From: Prochlorococcus sp. AG-363-O06 | GTDB taxonomy: Bacteria > Cyanobacteriota > Cyanobacteriia > PCC-6307 > Cyanobiaceae | Length of the DNA stretch: 64,000 nt | Direction: 5' to 3' | Assembly (NCBI GenBank): GCA_003280085.1 | Contig: QCFY01000003.1 | Coordinates: forward strand, 1-64,000 | Shown here: piece by piece, positions 8,123-16,668 of the stretch | Numbering within the stretch: the stretch's first letter is position 1 | How the letters are laid out: each line of letters begins with the position of its first letter | Notes under the pieces: model-generated | Databases searched by the model: none | What the model saw: the letters and a program-made list of their open reading frames with translations, nothing else | Told to the model about the DNA's origin: nothing | Translations under genes and position numbers: made by a program

Positions 8123-8788
8123 GTGGTTGATTTTGACACGGAAACCAACTTGGACCTGATTGCCCGGTATCGGAACGCTGGCTTCGAGGCTGTAGCTGAT
8201 GGGGTCATGGACTTCTTTGATAGACGAACTGATTTGCATAGCAAGGGCCGCTCATTTGAAAGTGATGGCTTATTAGATCCTGAAGGCCCTGCCAAGGTCT
8301 CAACTGACATAAGTCTTGTTTCGATAGACCATTCCGACCCTGAAGCCTTTGCGCTATCAGAAGTGATAATTCGAGGCGTAAAATCAGCGCTTGATAAATA
8401 TATTCAAGAACGAAAGCTATTTTTAGCTTGTTGCCCAGAGAAGGCTCTTTTTGTAAACCCTATTTTTAATATTCAACGCTATGCTCCTGGCGAAGGCTTT
8501 AAAAGCTGGCATTGTGATTGGACTATAAGTAATGATGCGACAGAGCCTATAAATAGAGTTTTGGCTTGGATACTTTATTGTAATGATATTGACTCAGCAG
8601 GGACAGAATTCCTTTGGCAGGAGCTTCATGAGCCTGCTGAAAGAGGGAAAATAATCATTTTCCCAGCAGGCCTATCTCATATACATCGTGGTCGAGTAAA
8701 TCTAAAACAATCTAAAACTATTGCAACAGGTTGGATTAATGCAGGGAATTTAGATTCTTATATATCCCGATTAGCATCTAATAAATAA
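8123..8788 (+). CDS. 2-oxoglutarate/Fe(II)-dependent oxygenase (prolyl 4-hydroxylase superfamily)
   Basis: 221 residues from GTG 8123. The double-stranded beta-helix core carries the iron ligands HCD (H130, D132) and a distal His in FPAGLSHIHRGR (H188), with the following Arg placed to hold 2-oxoglutarate. The preceding YAPGEGFKSWH segment is typical of P4H-like enzymes. These enzymes couple 2-oxoglutarate decarboxylation to substrate hydroxylation. The substrate is unknown; small-molecule or protein hydroxylation are both possible. All catalytic residues are present. No operon partner is visible. Confidence 0.8.
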   Translation: MVDFDTETNLDLIARYRNAGFEAVADGVMDFFDRRTDLHSKGRSFESDGLLDPEGPAKVSTDISLVSIDHSDPEAFALSEVIIRGVKSALDKYIQERKLFLACCPEKALFVNPIFNIQRYAPGEGFKSWHCDWTISNDATEPINRVLAWILYCNDIDSAGTEFLWQELHEPAERGKIIIFPAGLSHIHRGRVNLKQSKTIATGWINAGNLDSYISRLASNK

Positions 8789-8911
8789 TCAAGAATTAGA
8801 CTTGATTGCTTATTAGATTATTTTGAGTAGTACTTATACCGCCTTTTGCTTCGAAAGACTTTAGCAGTTAAGATAAATTCTTTTTAAGAATCGATTTTAG
8901 ATTATTTATTA

Positions 8912-9529
8912 ATGGATTATAGACTTTTTTTTTCAGCAACTAAACGTAATCGTAATCCAATCAGGGAAATCCTTACTAAGAATCTCCCAGAGAAAGGTAC
9001 TGTCCTTGAGATAGCGAGTGGATCTGGTGAACATGCTGTATTTTTTCAAAAGTGTTTCCCTGGAAATGTTTGGCAATCAAGCGATCCAGACCATAGCCAT
9101 AGAAGGAGTATTCACTCCTGGATTAATTATGAAGGCCTTTTAGAAAAGATGCCTTTACCTATAGATTTAGATGTTGAGAAAGATCCCTGGCCTTTGCCAA
9201 TTAGCATATTGGATAATTTATGTGCCATTGTTTGTATTAATATGCTTCATGTTGCGCCTTGGAGTGCAACACAGTCATTATTTAATGGTGCATTAAATAC
9301 CCTTAAGGGGAATTCACCTTTAATTATTTATGGCCCTTTTAAGAATAATGGTCAGCACATAAGTCAAAGTAACGAGGTTTTTGACAAGTCTTTAAAGGAA
9401 ATTAATTCAAGCTGGGGACTTAAAAATTTACAGGATGTCAATCAGCTTGCAGAGGAATTTCATATTGGGATAAATAAAATCATTGAAATGCCTGCTAATA
9501 ACCTTGTTTTAATTTATACTAAACTCTAG
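8912..9529 (+). CDS. DUF938 SAM-dependent methyltransferase
   Basis: 205 residues. The family-specific opening (FFSATKRNRNPIREIL) leads into the SAM-binding glycine loop VLEIASGSGEHAVFF (about 31-45). The later segments CINMLHVAPW and LIIYGPFKNNG are characteristic of DUF938 class I methyltransferases. The substrate is not established for the family. It starts at ATG 8912 and is followed after 36 bases by an SDR gene in the same direction, so the two may be cotranscribed. Confidence 0.85.
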   Translation: MDYRLFFSATKRNRNPIREILTKNLPEKGTVLEIASGSGEHAVFFQKCFPGNVWQSSDPDHSHRRSIHSWINYEGLLEKMPLPIDLDVEKDPWPLPISILDNLCAIVCINMLHVAPWSATQSLFNGALNTLKGNSPLIIYGPFKNNGQHISQSNEVFDKSLKEINSSWGLKNLQDVNQLAEEFHIGINKIIEMPANNLVLIYTKL

Positions 9530-9565
9530 AGAGATGCCATTTCTTTTAATTATTCAGTTGCTTTG

Positions 9566-10492
9566 ATGATGAATATGGCTTGGACTATTAATAATATCCC
9601 TAGTCAAAAAGATAGAGTTGCATTTGTTACTGGTGCTAATAGTGGTCTTGGTTTTCAGACCTGTAAGGCTCTACTTTCTAAAGGCTGCACTGTAGTAATG
9701 GGTTGTCGTTCCCTTGAAAAAGCCAAGGAGGCTTCAAAAAGGATTTTGCTTGACATTGAGACACCAGGCGACATAGAAGCTTTAGAAATAGACCTTGCTG
9801 ACCTCAATAAGGTCGCATGCGCTACAGATCAACTTGCTAAAAGATTTGGAGCTTTAGATTTATTGATAAACAATGCTGGGTTAATGGCGCCTCCAAAAAC
9901 TTTAAGTAGTCAAGGGTATGAAATTCAATTTGCTGTCAATCACCTTGCTCACATGGCATTAACAATTCAACTTTTGCCACTACTTTCTAAAGGTAAAGGC
10001 TCACGAGTTGTAACTGTAACTTCTGGAGCGCAATATATGGGAAACATAAATTGGAATGATTTACATGGGAATACTAAATATGATCGGTGGAAATCTTATT
10101 CTCAAAGTAAACTTGCCAATGTTATGTTTGCTTTAGAGCTTGAGGATCGATTACGCAAAAGCAATAGTAAAGTTAAGTCTTTAGCTGCACATCCAGGTCT
10201 AGCGAAAACAAACCTGCAAGCTACTTCAGTGAATTCTAGTAATGCTTGGCAAGAGGAAATAGCTTATAAATTGATGACGCCTATGTTTCAAAGTGCACTT
10301 ATGGGGGCGTTACCTCAATTGTTTGCAGCAACTGATTTAAAAGTCAAAGGCGGTCAACATTATGGGCCTAGATTTAATTTTAGAGGTAGCCCTAGACTTT
10401 GTAGGGTTGCTTCGGCCGCTCTTGACCCTCTTGGTAGGGAAAGACTTTGGGCTGTATCAGAAAAAATGATTTCTCAATCAATTATTGACTAA
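9566..10492 (+). CDS. short-chain dehydrogenase/reductase, protochlorophyllide reductase/retinol dehydrogenase-like
   Basis: 308 residues from the first ATG (9566); ATGs at 9569 and 9575 are also possible. The Rossmann motif TGANSGLG (22-29), NNAG (102-105), Ser in VTSG (about 153) and the YSQSK catalytic pair (Y178, K182) are all intact. The sequence resembles the branch of SDRs related to light-dependent protochlorophyllide reductase and retinol dehydrogenases, and such homologues are sometimes annotated as POR-like. The substrate is uncertain, and I do not claim it is the chlorophyll-pathway enzyme. Confidence 0.85.
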   Translation: MMNMAWTINNIPSQKDRVAFVTGANSGLGFQTCKALLSKGCTVVMGCRSLEKAKEASKRILLDIETPGDIEALEIDLADLNKVACATDQLAKRFGALDLLINNAGLMAPPKTLSSQGYEIQFAVNHLAHMALTIQLLPLLSKGKGSRVVTVTSGAQYMGNINWNDLHGNTKYDRWKSYSQSKLANVMFALELEDRLRKSNSKVKSLAAHPGLAKTNLQATSVNSSNAWQEEIAYKLMTPMFQSALMGALPQLFAATDLKVKGGQHYGPRFNFRGSPRLCRVASAALDPLGRERLWAVSEKMISQSIID

Positions 10493-10566
10493 AAAATTAG
10501 TAAGAAATCTAGTTTTTAGACTTGGTTTTAAAAAGCTGTATCCTAAGTAGAAATTTAACTTTGTTG

Positions 10567-10707
10567 ATGGATTTCTTCTCTAAGCACAAACAGTTTATAG
10601 CCTGGTACCAAAAAAAACTTAAGTTAACAGACTATGGACTCCTTTGGCTAGTCTTTTTCAAGGGTGTATTGGTTGCAATTTTGCTTGATAAGCTTTTATT
10701 CTCTTGA
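10567..10707 (+). CDS. 46-residue single-pass membrane protein
   Basis: The start is set at ATG 10567, which yields a compact product: a basic N-terminal amphipathic segment (FFSKHKQFIAWYQKKLKL) then one hydrophobic helix (YGLLWLVFFKGVLVAILL) and a short tail. Short proteins with this W-F-K-G helix pattern are common in picocyanobacteria. Function unknown. It lies downstream of the SDR gene on the same strand. Confidence 0.6.
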   Translation: MDFFSKHKQFIAWYQKKLKLTDYGLLWLVFFKGVLVAILLDKLLFS

Positions 10708-10978
10708 GACTATACCTCTCTATTCTATTAAGGCTAGCGGTTTAAATCTAGACTTAAGCCAGGGTAGTTATTGTTACTAATCTATTTCCTATAAACTATT
10801 TCTTCCTGTTTGATTTTACACTCTTCCCTGAAGTAAAAAAGTAAGATTACTGATTCAATCACTTTCAAAAGTAAAGAAAAGAACTCTTTCAAAGAAAAAA
10901 TTAGTCTCATTAGACTTCTTTGCTTGGTTTATAAATTGAGTCAATAAGGCTTATTAGAAATACCTTTAATTCATATCG

Positions 10979-11071
10979 ATGGATGTGGATCTAGAGAATT
11001 ACTTGATCCAGTCTTTTTGCTTATTGACTACGCCTCCTGAGCCGTTGCAATGGTTTAGTTGGGATTTCTAA
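10979..11071 (+). CDS. 30-residue putative leader or mini-protein upstream of a 52-residue gene
   Basis: ATG 10979 to TAA 11069-11071. The product is acidic at the start, then hydrophobic and aromatic (LIQSFCLLTTPPEPLQWFSW). Its stop overlaps the next start as TAATG, the hallmark of translational coupling. There is no strong ribosome binding site. It may be a genuine mini-protein or a coupled leader. Confidence 0.35.
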   Translation: MDVDLENYLIQSFCLLTTPPEPLQWFSWDF

Positions 11072-11229
11072 TGAAAAATCTAGAAAACACCTTTTTAAAA
11101 GGGGTCAAAGGACGGTATGAAATGAAAATAGTTGAGCGAGAATGGGGCATTGAGAGGGTCTTTAAGTCTTTTGATGGAGTGGAGCATTCATTCCCTGAAT
11201 CACTACTTTTTAGCAGTGATGTTGATTAG
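11071..11229 (+). CDS. 52-residue hypothetical protein coupled to the preceding ORF
   Basis: ATG 11071 shares its A with the stop of the 30-residue ORF. The product is soluble, mixed charge, with a strand-rich middle (RYEMKIVEREWGIERVFKSF) and an acidic end. It has a plausible small-protein composition but no recognised family. Read with the upstream ORF it forms a two-gene mini operon. Confidence 0.45.
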   Translation: MKNLENTFLKGVKGRYEMKIVEREWGIERVFKSFDGVEHSFPESLLFSSDVD

Positions 11230-11335
11230 GAGTGGTAAATCGGTTACTGTGAATAGTTTCTAAGCTTGTTTTGTTGATTATGCAATAGGTAGGTTTTTCT
11301 AATAGAATAAATCTAATTGCCTTTAAAAATTTATT

Positions 11336-11527
11336 TTGCTAGACACGTTCTTGCGTCTAACTTGGTATAATCCAATCTTTATGATTGTAGCGATTGGAGC
11401 AATATGGTTTCTACCTGGCATTATTGTTAGACGAGTAATTGAATATCGCTATAAGGTTTCTAAGGCCAAGATTCAGGCTCATAATATTTCAAGGCTTTAT
11501 CCTAAAACTAATAAGGAAATAGAATGA
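11336..11527 (+). CDS. small single-pass membrane protein
   Basis: 63 residues from TTG 11336; an ATG at about residue 16 would cut into the helix, so the TTG is preferred. A hydrophobic helix (IFMIVAIGAIWFLPGIIV) is followed by a basic tail containing RRVIEYRYKVSKAKIQ. The N-terminus is probably outside and the tail cytoplasmic. Function unknown. Confidence 0.5.
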   Translation: MLDTFLRLTWYNPIFMIVAIGAIWFLPGIIVRRVIEYRYKVSKAKIQAHNISRLYPKTNKEIE

Positions 11528-11570
11528 ATCTAAGCATTCCTACATGTTAATAATTGTTTGGTTCAAATTA

Positions 11571-11903
11571 TTAACATGAATCGCGAAGTTCTCTCCACTT
11601 ATTTAGTCCAGCCTCAAGGTCTGGAATGCTTTCTTCATTGCCTTTAGTTTTAATTGCTTTAATTAATGATTCTGTTGCCTTAATACCATATTCGCCAGCT
11701 TGTTGTTGTGTTGCACACCCAGTGAGTTCGTCACCTGCTTTGAATTCTTTTAAGGCATCTTCTAGGTATTGACTTGCTAATTCACGGTTTTGCTCCCAGC
11801 TCTGCATATAACTATCAAAGTCTTCTAAATTGTTGGCTAATAGTTCATACCTTGGAGTAAATAAAAGAATTAATATTAGAAATGATCTAATTAAATTAAT
11901 CAT
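11571..11903 (-). CDS. hypothetical exported protein
   Basis: 110 residues with an N-terminal signal sequence (MINLIRSFLILILLFTPRYELLAN, cleavage likely near ANN). The mature part is acidic and helical with two Cys (in GCATQQ and at the very C-terminus), which could form a disulfide in the periplasm or lumen. The start codon overlaps the stop of the upstream DUF2237 gene by 4 bases (ATGA), so the two are cotranscribed and translationally coupled. Unknown function. Confidence 0.6.
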   Translation of the reverse strand: MINLIRSFLILILLFTPRYELLANNLEDFDSYMQSWEQNRELASQYLEDALKEFKAGDELTGCATQQQAGEYGIKATESLIKAIKTKGNEESIPDLEAGLNKWRELRDSC

Positions 11904-12301
11904 TTTTTAGCCTCTTTGTAAGCATATTTTATGAGGATTTCTAGTCCTATTATGCCCAGCGCTCCGACTTCAGTAGAGTGAAGCTTGACTAGTGGAGCCA
12001 TGCCGTCTTCATAAGCTTGTTTCCATCGAGGTGCACATAGGCACCAATGATCTCCAACTTTTAATCCTGGGAAGTTGAATTCAGGAATGGGAGTTGTGAG
12101 GTCATTCCCTTGAGCTCGGCTGTAAGTCAGGAATGACTCTGTCATTACACAGCAGACTGTATGTTGCCCCAAGTCGGATGAATCAGTTTTGCAAAAACCA
12201 TCTCTATACCAACCTGTTATTGGCTCGCAACTACAGATTTTTATTGGCTCTCCAAGGACATTTAATGTTTTTTCGTCCTGATTGGCTTTTGGGATCTCCA
12301 T
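11900..12301 (-). CDS. DUF2237 family protein
   Basis: 133 residues. NVLGEPIKICS near residue 14, the conserved TGWYRDGFC, QHTVCCVMTESFL, then PEFNFPGLKVGDHWCLCAPRWKQAYEDG together define DUF2237, a small bacterial family of unknown function rich in conserved Cys, Trp and Gly. The conserved Cys residues suggest metal or redox chemistry, but this is inference. It is full length and the first gene of a two-gene unit with the exported protein downstream. Confidence 0.9.
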   Translation of the reverse strand: MEIPKANQDEKTLNVLGEPIKICSCEPITGWYRDGFCKTDSSDLGQHTVCCVMTESFLTYSRAQGNDLTTPIPEFNFPGLKVGDHWCLCAPRWKQAYEDGMAPLVKLHSTEVGALGIIGLEILIKYAYKEAKK

Positions 12302-12638
12302 AATTTTTTGGTTATTTTTTGCAAAATAGCAATGTTGTTAGCCACTTTGAGGTTGGTTTGAAATTAAATCAGGGAATCTAAAATAGTTAGTTAAGAAATA
12401 ATAGTTTTGATAAAGAATGATATTTTATAGTTGCGAGCATTCCTCTGGATAATTGCTAATTGTATTATAGAAAATCTTTAGTCGTTTTCACACTAAGAAG
12501 ATAAATCTTCTGGTCATAGCTTTAATTCATTTAGTGCAGCTACTTTTAGTTTTCAATAAACCTACCTGCCAAGTGCTCTGTCTTTAATTAAATTCAACTT
12601 TTTAATGCTTTTAGATATCTACTGCATTGAGTTTTAAA
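12302..12638. other. intergenic region, nothing assigned
   Basis: It separates pstS (minus) from the DUF2237 gene (minus), so it should contain the pstS transcript end and the DUF2237 promoter. The sequence is AT-rich, with no clear hairpin followed by a T-run and no ORF above 30 codons that looks protein-like. Confidence 0.5.
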
Positions 12639-13661
12639 TTATTTCCGAATTCTTTGTACTGCAGCAAGTGACTTGCTAAGAATGCCGTCTTTTAGAGGAA
12701 TAAAGCCAAGTCTTGAAGCTTTATCTTGATACTCCTCACTAAGAATTGTGGTTAGTGTTTCCTGGATAGATTTAGTTTTTGAGCCATTACCAGTTTCATA
12801 TGCAAGAATCCATGTGAGAGTTGCAATTGGATATGCACCTTTTCTACTTGGGTTGGGGTTCTTGCCAGCAAGATTGCTATCTAATTGAATCTCGTTAAGG
12901 GCTATAGCACCTGACTTGGTGGAAGGCTTTATAAATTCCCCAGAAAGGTTTTGTAAAGCAGCAGCCTTTATTGCACCTTTAATATATGACTGGTTGACAT
13001 AACCAATTGCACCAGGAGTATTTCTAATAATCGCTGCCACACCAGCATTGCCTTTGCCACCTGTTCCAGCAGGCCATTTAACGGATTTACCTCTACCCAA
13101 AGTCCATTCATTTGAAAAAGCTTGCATAGAGTTAGTGAAAGCCTTGGTTGTCCCAGAGCCATCAGACCTATGCACCCAGGTGAGCTTTTCTGGAGAGCAG
13201 CCAAGCTCACTCCAGTTTGTGAGTTTGCCCATTGCGACCCTTACTGCTTGCTTTTGAGTCAAGTTGAGATCACAGTCGGTTTTGTTGTATCCGAAGGCTA
13301 TGGTGCCTCCAACCATAGGGATTTGAACCAATCCACGAGTGACTTTGAGAATGTCCTTGGGATGCATGGGATCATCCGAGGCAGCAAAATCGACAGTTTG
13401 GTCGATAAAGGCTTTACGACCAGATCCTGATCCAATTGCTTGGTAGTTGACCTTGGGACCATTGGCCTTGGCTAAATCAGAGAACCAACGGGTGTAAATC
13501 TTGGCTGGAAACGTAGCACCTGCACCATTAATTCGAACATTGGACTTTGAACCAGAAGAGCCGCATGCTGCTAATCCAGCCCCAAGAGCAAGAACTGAAG
13601 AAAAAAGGAACGCCTTCTTGGTAGAGGTCTTTAGAAGCCGAAAATGAATCGCCATATGCAT
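12639..13661 (-). CDS. pstS: phosphate ABC transporter substrate-binding lipoprotein PstS
   Basis: 340 residues. A basic, hydrophobic signal peptide ends in a lipobox LAACG (Cys33), so the protein is anchored as a lipoprotein in the periplasm. The mature domain shows the phosphate-binding protein hallmarks: INGAGATFPAKIY, the GSGSGRKAF loop, the AASDDPM segment and HRSDGSGTT, which supply Ser/Thr/Asp/Arg contacts to phosphate. It captures phosphate for the PstCAB importer, whose genes are not in this window. The start could be the ATG two codons in (13655). The upstream region has only one CTTAAC-type half site, so a Pho box is not demonstrated. Confidence 0.95.
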   Translation of the reverse strand: MHMAIHFRLLKTSTKKAFLFSSVLALGAGLAACGSSGSKSNVRINGAGATFPAKIYTRWFSDLAKANGPKVNYQAIGSGSGRKAFIDQTVDFAASDDPMHPKDILKVTRGLVQIPMVGGTIAFGYNKTDCDLNLTQKQAVRVAMGKLTNWSELGCSPEKLTWVHRSDGSGTTKAFTNSMQAFSNEWTLGRGKSVKWPAGTGGKGNAGVAAIIRNTPGAIGYVNQSYIKGAIKAAALQNLSGEFIKPSTKSGAIALNEIQLDSNLAGKNPNPSRKGAYPIATLTWILAYETGNGSKTKSIQETLTTILSEEYQDKASRLGFIPLKDGILSKSLAAVQRIRK

Positions 13662-13818
13662 TAATCAATTTCTGATTGATGAAATGAAATTTTCTTGATG
13701 CGAGAGTGATCGCATTTGATTGTTAAGCCTTGGCTAGGAGTTGGTAAAGACGTAATGATTCTGTCTAAGAATCGTTGTAATTGTGCAAACTCTTTAAATT
13801 GGTTTATTTCTTGAAGCC

Positions 13819-14007
13819 ATGAACAGTACTGACAAATGGCTTATTAGAGGAATCCCTGTTGCGCTGGGCATAGGATTTGCTTGGCTAGGAAAGTCCCTAT
13901 TGCTTAACGAAGCAAGATTGCTTCACAGGCGCCTTGAACTTGAAGCTGCATTGCATGCAGAAAACGAAAAGGTACGAAAAAAGTTGCTACTTGGAATTAA
14001 GTTTTAA
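13819..14007 (+). CDS. 62-residue membrane protein
   Basis: ATG 13819, divergent from pstS. The N-terminal polar stretch MNSTDKW leads into one hydrophobic helix (IPVALGIGFAWLGKSLLL), then an amphipathic Arg/Glu/Leu helix. The stop TAA abuts the ATG of the next mini gene with no spacer, so the two are very likely coupled. Function unknown. Confidence 0.6.
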   Translation: MNSTDKWLIRGIPVALGIGFAWLGKSLLLNEARLLHRRLELEAALHAENEKVRKKLLLGIKF

Positions 14008-14157
14008 ATGTATTTAAGTCTTTTCTTGGCTCTAGATTCGAATCTGAAGCTTGTTATTGAGCTAGCTTTTATTCTTGGACCATTGGCAATTGGAGGATTA
14101 ATCTTTTTTCTTAGACGGCTTGAGAAAATAGATCCAGATAGAATTAGATGGCGTTAA
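14008..14157 (+). CDS. 49-residue membrane protein abutting the previous gene
   Basis: ATG 14008 follows directly after the stop of the 62-residue gene. The product is one long hydrophobic helix (about residues 12-35, ELAFILGPLAIGGLIFFL) with a basic C-terminal tail RRLEKIDPDRIRWR. The helix and tail resemble short subunits of membrane complexes, but no known photosystem or cytochrome subunit is recognised. Confidence 0.55.
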   Translation: MYLSLFLALDSNLKLVIELAFILGPLAIGGLIFFLRRLEKIDPDRIRWR

Positions 14158-14239
14158 TATTTACAACCTGAAAAAGCAAACTTAAACTAATAATATCAAC
14201 TAAGTTATAAATACACTTAATCTTTATAGACAGAGGGAA

Positions 14240-14428
14240 CTATTTGATTTGATTTAGCAGCAACTCTTTATTTCTTGTAGAAGCCATAAGGGCCTTTCCT
14301 TTTTGGACTTCCGCCAAGCAAGACCAAGTAAGGCCTGTATTGTACGTTTGTCTTGCGGGATTTTGCAGAAAAGAGCTTTTTGGCTTCTTTTTTTCATTTT
14401 CCTTGTCAAGTGATTTGGCTGGCTGCAA
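14240..14428 (-). CDS. 62-residue basic hypothetical protein
   Basis: ATG 14428 to TAG 14240. A Lys-rich N-terminal part precedes a segment FLQNPARQTYNTGLTWSCLA and a helical LAEVQKGKALM. It is downstream of the 47-residue gene on the same strand (22 bases between). The ribosome binding site is poor. Composition and pairing support a real gene, but function is unknown. Confidence 0.45.
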   Translation of the reverse strand: MQPAKSLDKENEKKKPKSSFLQNPARQTYNTGLTWSCLAEVQKGKALMASTRNKELLLNQIK

Positions 14429-14449
14429 AGCTAGGAGGTTGAAATCAAC

Positions 14450-14593
14450 TTATGCCCTAGCACCCTTTTTGAATGCAACGGCTGCTTCTTTAAGAAGCTC
14501 TTTGGCTCCCAAAAGTGCTAACAGAACCAGGGTTCCTCCTATCAATGCTGGCATGATTTGCTCTGCTACAGTTAGGGCTTCTTGAAAGTCCAT
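14450..14593 (-). CDS. 47-residue membrane mini-protein
   Basis: ATG 14593 has an excellent ribosome binding site (TAGGAGGT, 7 bases upstream). The product has an acidic amphipathic start (MDFQEALTVAEQ), a hydrophobic helix (MPALIGGTLVLLALLGA) and a basic helical end (KELLKEAAVAFKKG). One helix with an amphipathic tail is typical of small regulatory or scaffold membrane peptides. Function unknown. Confidence 0.65.
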   Translation of the reverse strand: MDFQEALTVAEQIMPALIGGTLVLLALLGAKELLKEAAVAFKKGARA

Positions 14594-14844
14594 TTTCGAC
14601 CTCCTACTTTTGATTTGGTTTGAGGGCTTATAAGGGGTTGAATCCTTAATCCTTAAGCTTTAATTTATATCTAGGCATTATCTTGAGAATTGTCTATAAG
14701 AAAAACCACTTAACTGTTGGTACCGGTTAAAGGTGAGTTCTAAATATTCGTTTCTTGATGATTTGACTTCTGGAATTTGTGACGGATTTTAGGAACTCAT
14801 AGCAATTGCTATTCCTGGAACCTGATAGTGCATGGGATATGAGC

Positions 14845-15171
14845 TCATTGATTTTTTTCAGATGCCTCTTTTGCTTGTAGAGCCATATTTAGGTGGGCTT
14901 GCAAAGCCCCTAAAGCCATTAAGGATTTAGGATTTTTGTTTAAAAGTTTAGAAGAGCTAATTTTTTTTAGAGTCCGAAGTAGGTCTTCACTTAGGCAGGC
15001 CCAGTTATGAAGTAGATCTTTCAAATCTTCTTCTTCATTACTCTGTTCTAGAAGATGGCTGGTGTCATGATTAGCCTCCTTCTTCGCAGCAGAGAGCAAC
15101 ACATTCAATTGCTTATAGCTTATGGAGGATGGTAGAGAATTGAACTCTTTCAATGCTTTGTTTTTTTGCAC
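14845..15171 (-). CDS. hypothetical helical protein
   Basis: 108 residues from ATG 15171; all helical by composition, Leu/Lys/Glu/Ser rich, with one Cys and one Trp near the centre. It has no signal or membrane segment. It sits 84 bases downstream of murD on the same strand and may share its transcript. No family recognised. Confidence 0.55.
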   Translation of the reverse strand: MQKNKALKEFNSLPSSISYKQLNVLLSAAKKEANHDTSHLLEQSNEEEDLKDLLHNWACLSEDLLRTLKKISSSKLLNKNPKSLMALGALQAHLNMALQAKEASEKNQ

Positions 15172-15255
15172 AAACTAATTATCTATAAAATTAACAATTT
15201 TGCTAGTTAGCAAAAGGAGGGATGACCGACCTAAAAGCATAGGCTGGAAATTGGT

Positions 15256-16644
15256 TTATTTTTTTTCCAGAATTACTTTAAGTAGAGTCTTGAAATGATC
15301 TCCACGTTCTTCAAAGCTTTTATATTGGTCAAAGCTTGCACATGCTGGGGACAAGAGAAGGCTTTTAGCATTACTCTTTAGAGACATTTTTACTGCCTCG
15401 ATACATGCTTGATTGAGGTCTTTGTAACATCCAATCTCGCCTCTAAATCCTGAGCTTTGAATGATTTCCTTTAGCTTATAAGCACTTTTTCCAAAGAGGA
15501 TTACTCCACAGGCTTTTTGCTTGATTGTTTCAAGCCATTGATTTGGATCACCTGCTTTGATTTGCCCACCAGCTAAAAGGACAGTTGGAGGAAGTACTGC
15601 ATTTAGGCCCATTAAAGATGATGAGTAATTAGTCGCTTTGCTGTCATTAAAGATAGTCATGCCTTGCAAAGTCCCGACTCTCTCAAGTCTATGAGGGACT
15701 CCTTTAAATGTTTTTATGCTTTCTTCAATTTGATTTACATTTAATCCAGCTTCTCGAGCTGCTGCAATGACTAGAAGTAAGTTTTGAAGATTATGCTTGC
15801 CATTTAGTTTTAATGTACTTGAGTGAAAGATTGGCTCACCTCTTTCTAAGATCATTCCAGTGTTGTTAATCCAGTAATCTGCAGAAATTTTTTCATTATT
15901 AGGACCTTCTGTGCTTACCCAAATCCCATTCTTTAAAGAAGGCTTCTGTTGAACTATCTCTTCGTCATCTGCATTTAGAATTTGAATTTGCGATTTTTCT
16001 AAAAGGCTTCTTTTGATTTGGCGATATTTTTCCATAGTGCCATGTCTTTCTAGGTGATCAGGAGTGAGGTTGGTCCAGATACCTATTCTTGGCCTTATTT
16101 GTTCTGCAGCTTCAATTTGATAGCTGCTAAGTTCAACAATTAACCAGTCTAATTTTCGCTGACTTTGATTTGTTAATTTTAGTGCAAGTTCTGTTCCTGA
16201 ATAACCCATATTTCCAGCCATTGGAGCAATTAAACCATTTCCTTCTAACACATGCTGAAGCATGTATGTGACTGTAGTTTTCCCATTTGTACCAGTGATT
16301 CCGATCCATGGAGTTCCTTTCAACCTTTCCCATGCCAACGCCATCTCGCCTTCAATTTTAATCCCTTTATTTCTTAAATAGTTCAGGGTCGGATGATTCC
16401 AAGGCACGCCTGGGCTTAAAACAACGCTTTTAATTTGTTCAACAAAAGGTGAGAGGTTATCTAGATTGAGATCTTTCCCAAGCTTTACGTGGATTCCTTT
16501 GGACTCAAGGTTATTAGAAATTTCTAAGAATTCATTTCCTTCTTTCTCTTCTAACACTATGACTGGATGTCCTTCGGCATTGAGAAGTTTGGCTGCACCT
16601 ATTCCAGAGCGGCCTAGGCCTACGACCAGTATCCTCGCTTTCAA
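15256..16644 (-). CDS. murD: UDP-N-acetylmuramoyl-L-alanine--D-glutamate ligase MurD
   Basis: 462 residues, normal for MurD. It adds D-glutamate to UDP-MurNAc-L-Ala in the cytoplasmic stage of peptidoglycan synthesis. The N-terminal UDP-binding Rossmann fold begins VVGLGRSGIGAA (7-18). The ATP loop GITGTNGKTT is at 115-124. The central TNLTPDHLERHG and the C-terminal NDSKATN and SPACASFDQYKSFEERG motifs complete the Mur ligase signature. tRNA-Val lies immediately upstream on the same strand, so the two may be cotranscribed. Confidence 0.96.
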   Translation of the reverse strand: MKARILVVGLGRSGIGAAKLLNAEGHPVIVLEEKEGNEFLEISNNLESKGIHVKLGKDLNLDNLSPFVEQIKSVVLSPGVPWNHPTLNYLRNKGIKIEGEMALAWERLKGTPWIGITGTNGKTTVTYMLQHVLEGNGLIAPMAGNMGYSGTELALKLTNQSQRKLDWLIVELSSYQIEAAEQIRPRIGIWTNLTPDHLERHGTMEKYRQIKRSLLEKSQIQILNADDEEIVQQKPSLKNGIWVSTEGPNNEKISADYWINNTGMILERGEPIFHSSTLKLNGKHNLQNLLLVIAAAREAGLNVNQIEESIKTFKGVPHRLERVGTLQGMTIFNDSKATNYSSSLMGLNAVLPPTVLLAGGQIKAGDPNQWLETIKQKACGVILFGKSAYKLKEIIQSSGFRGEIGCYKDLNQACIEAVKMSLKSNAKSLLLSPACASFDQYKSFEERGDHFKTLLKVILEKK

Positions 16645-16668
16645 TGATTCTTTTCCTTCAAAAGAGAA

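Noticed and set aside
13662-13818. Pho box upstream of pstS
   Set aside because: Only a single CTTAACA-like half site; the spaced direct repeats needed for a Pho box are missing.
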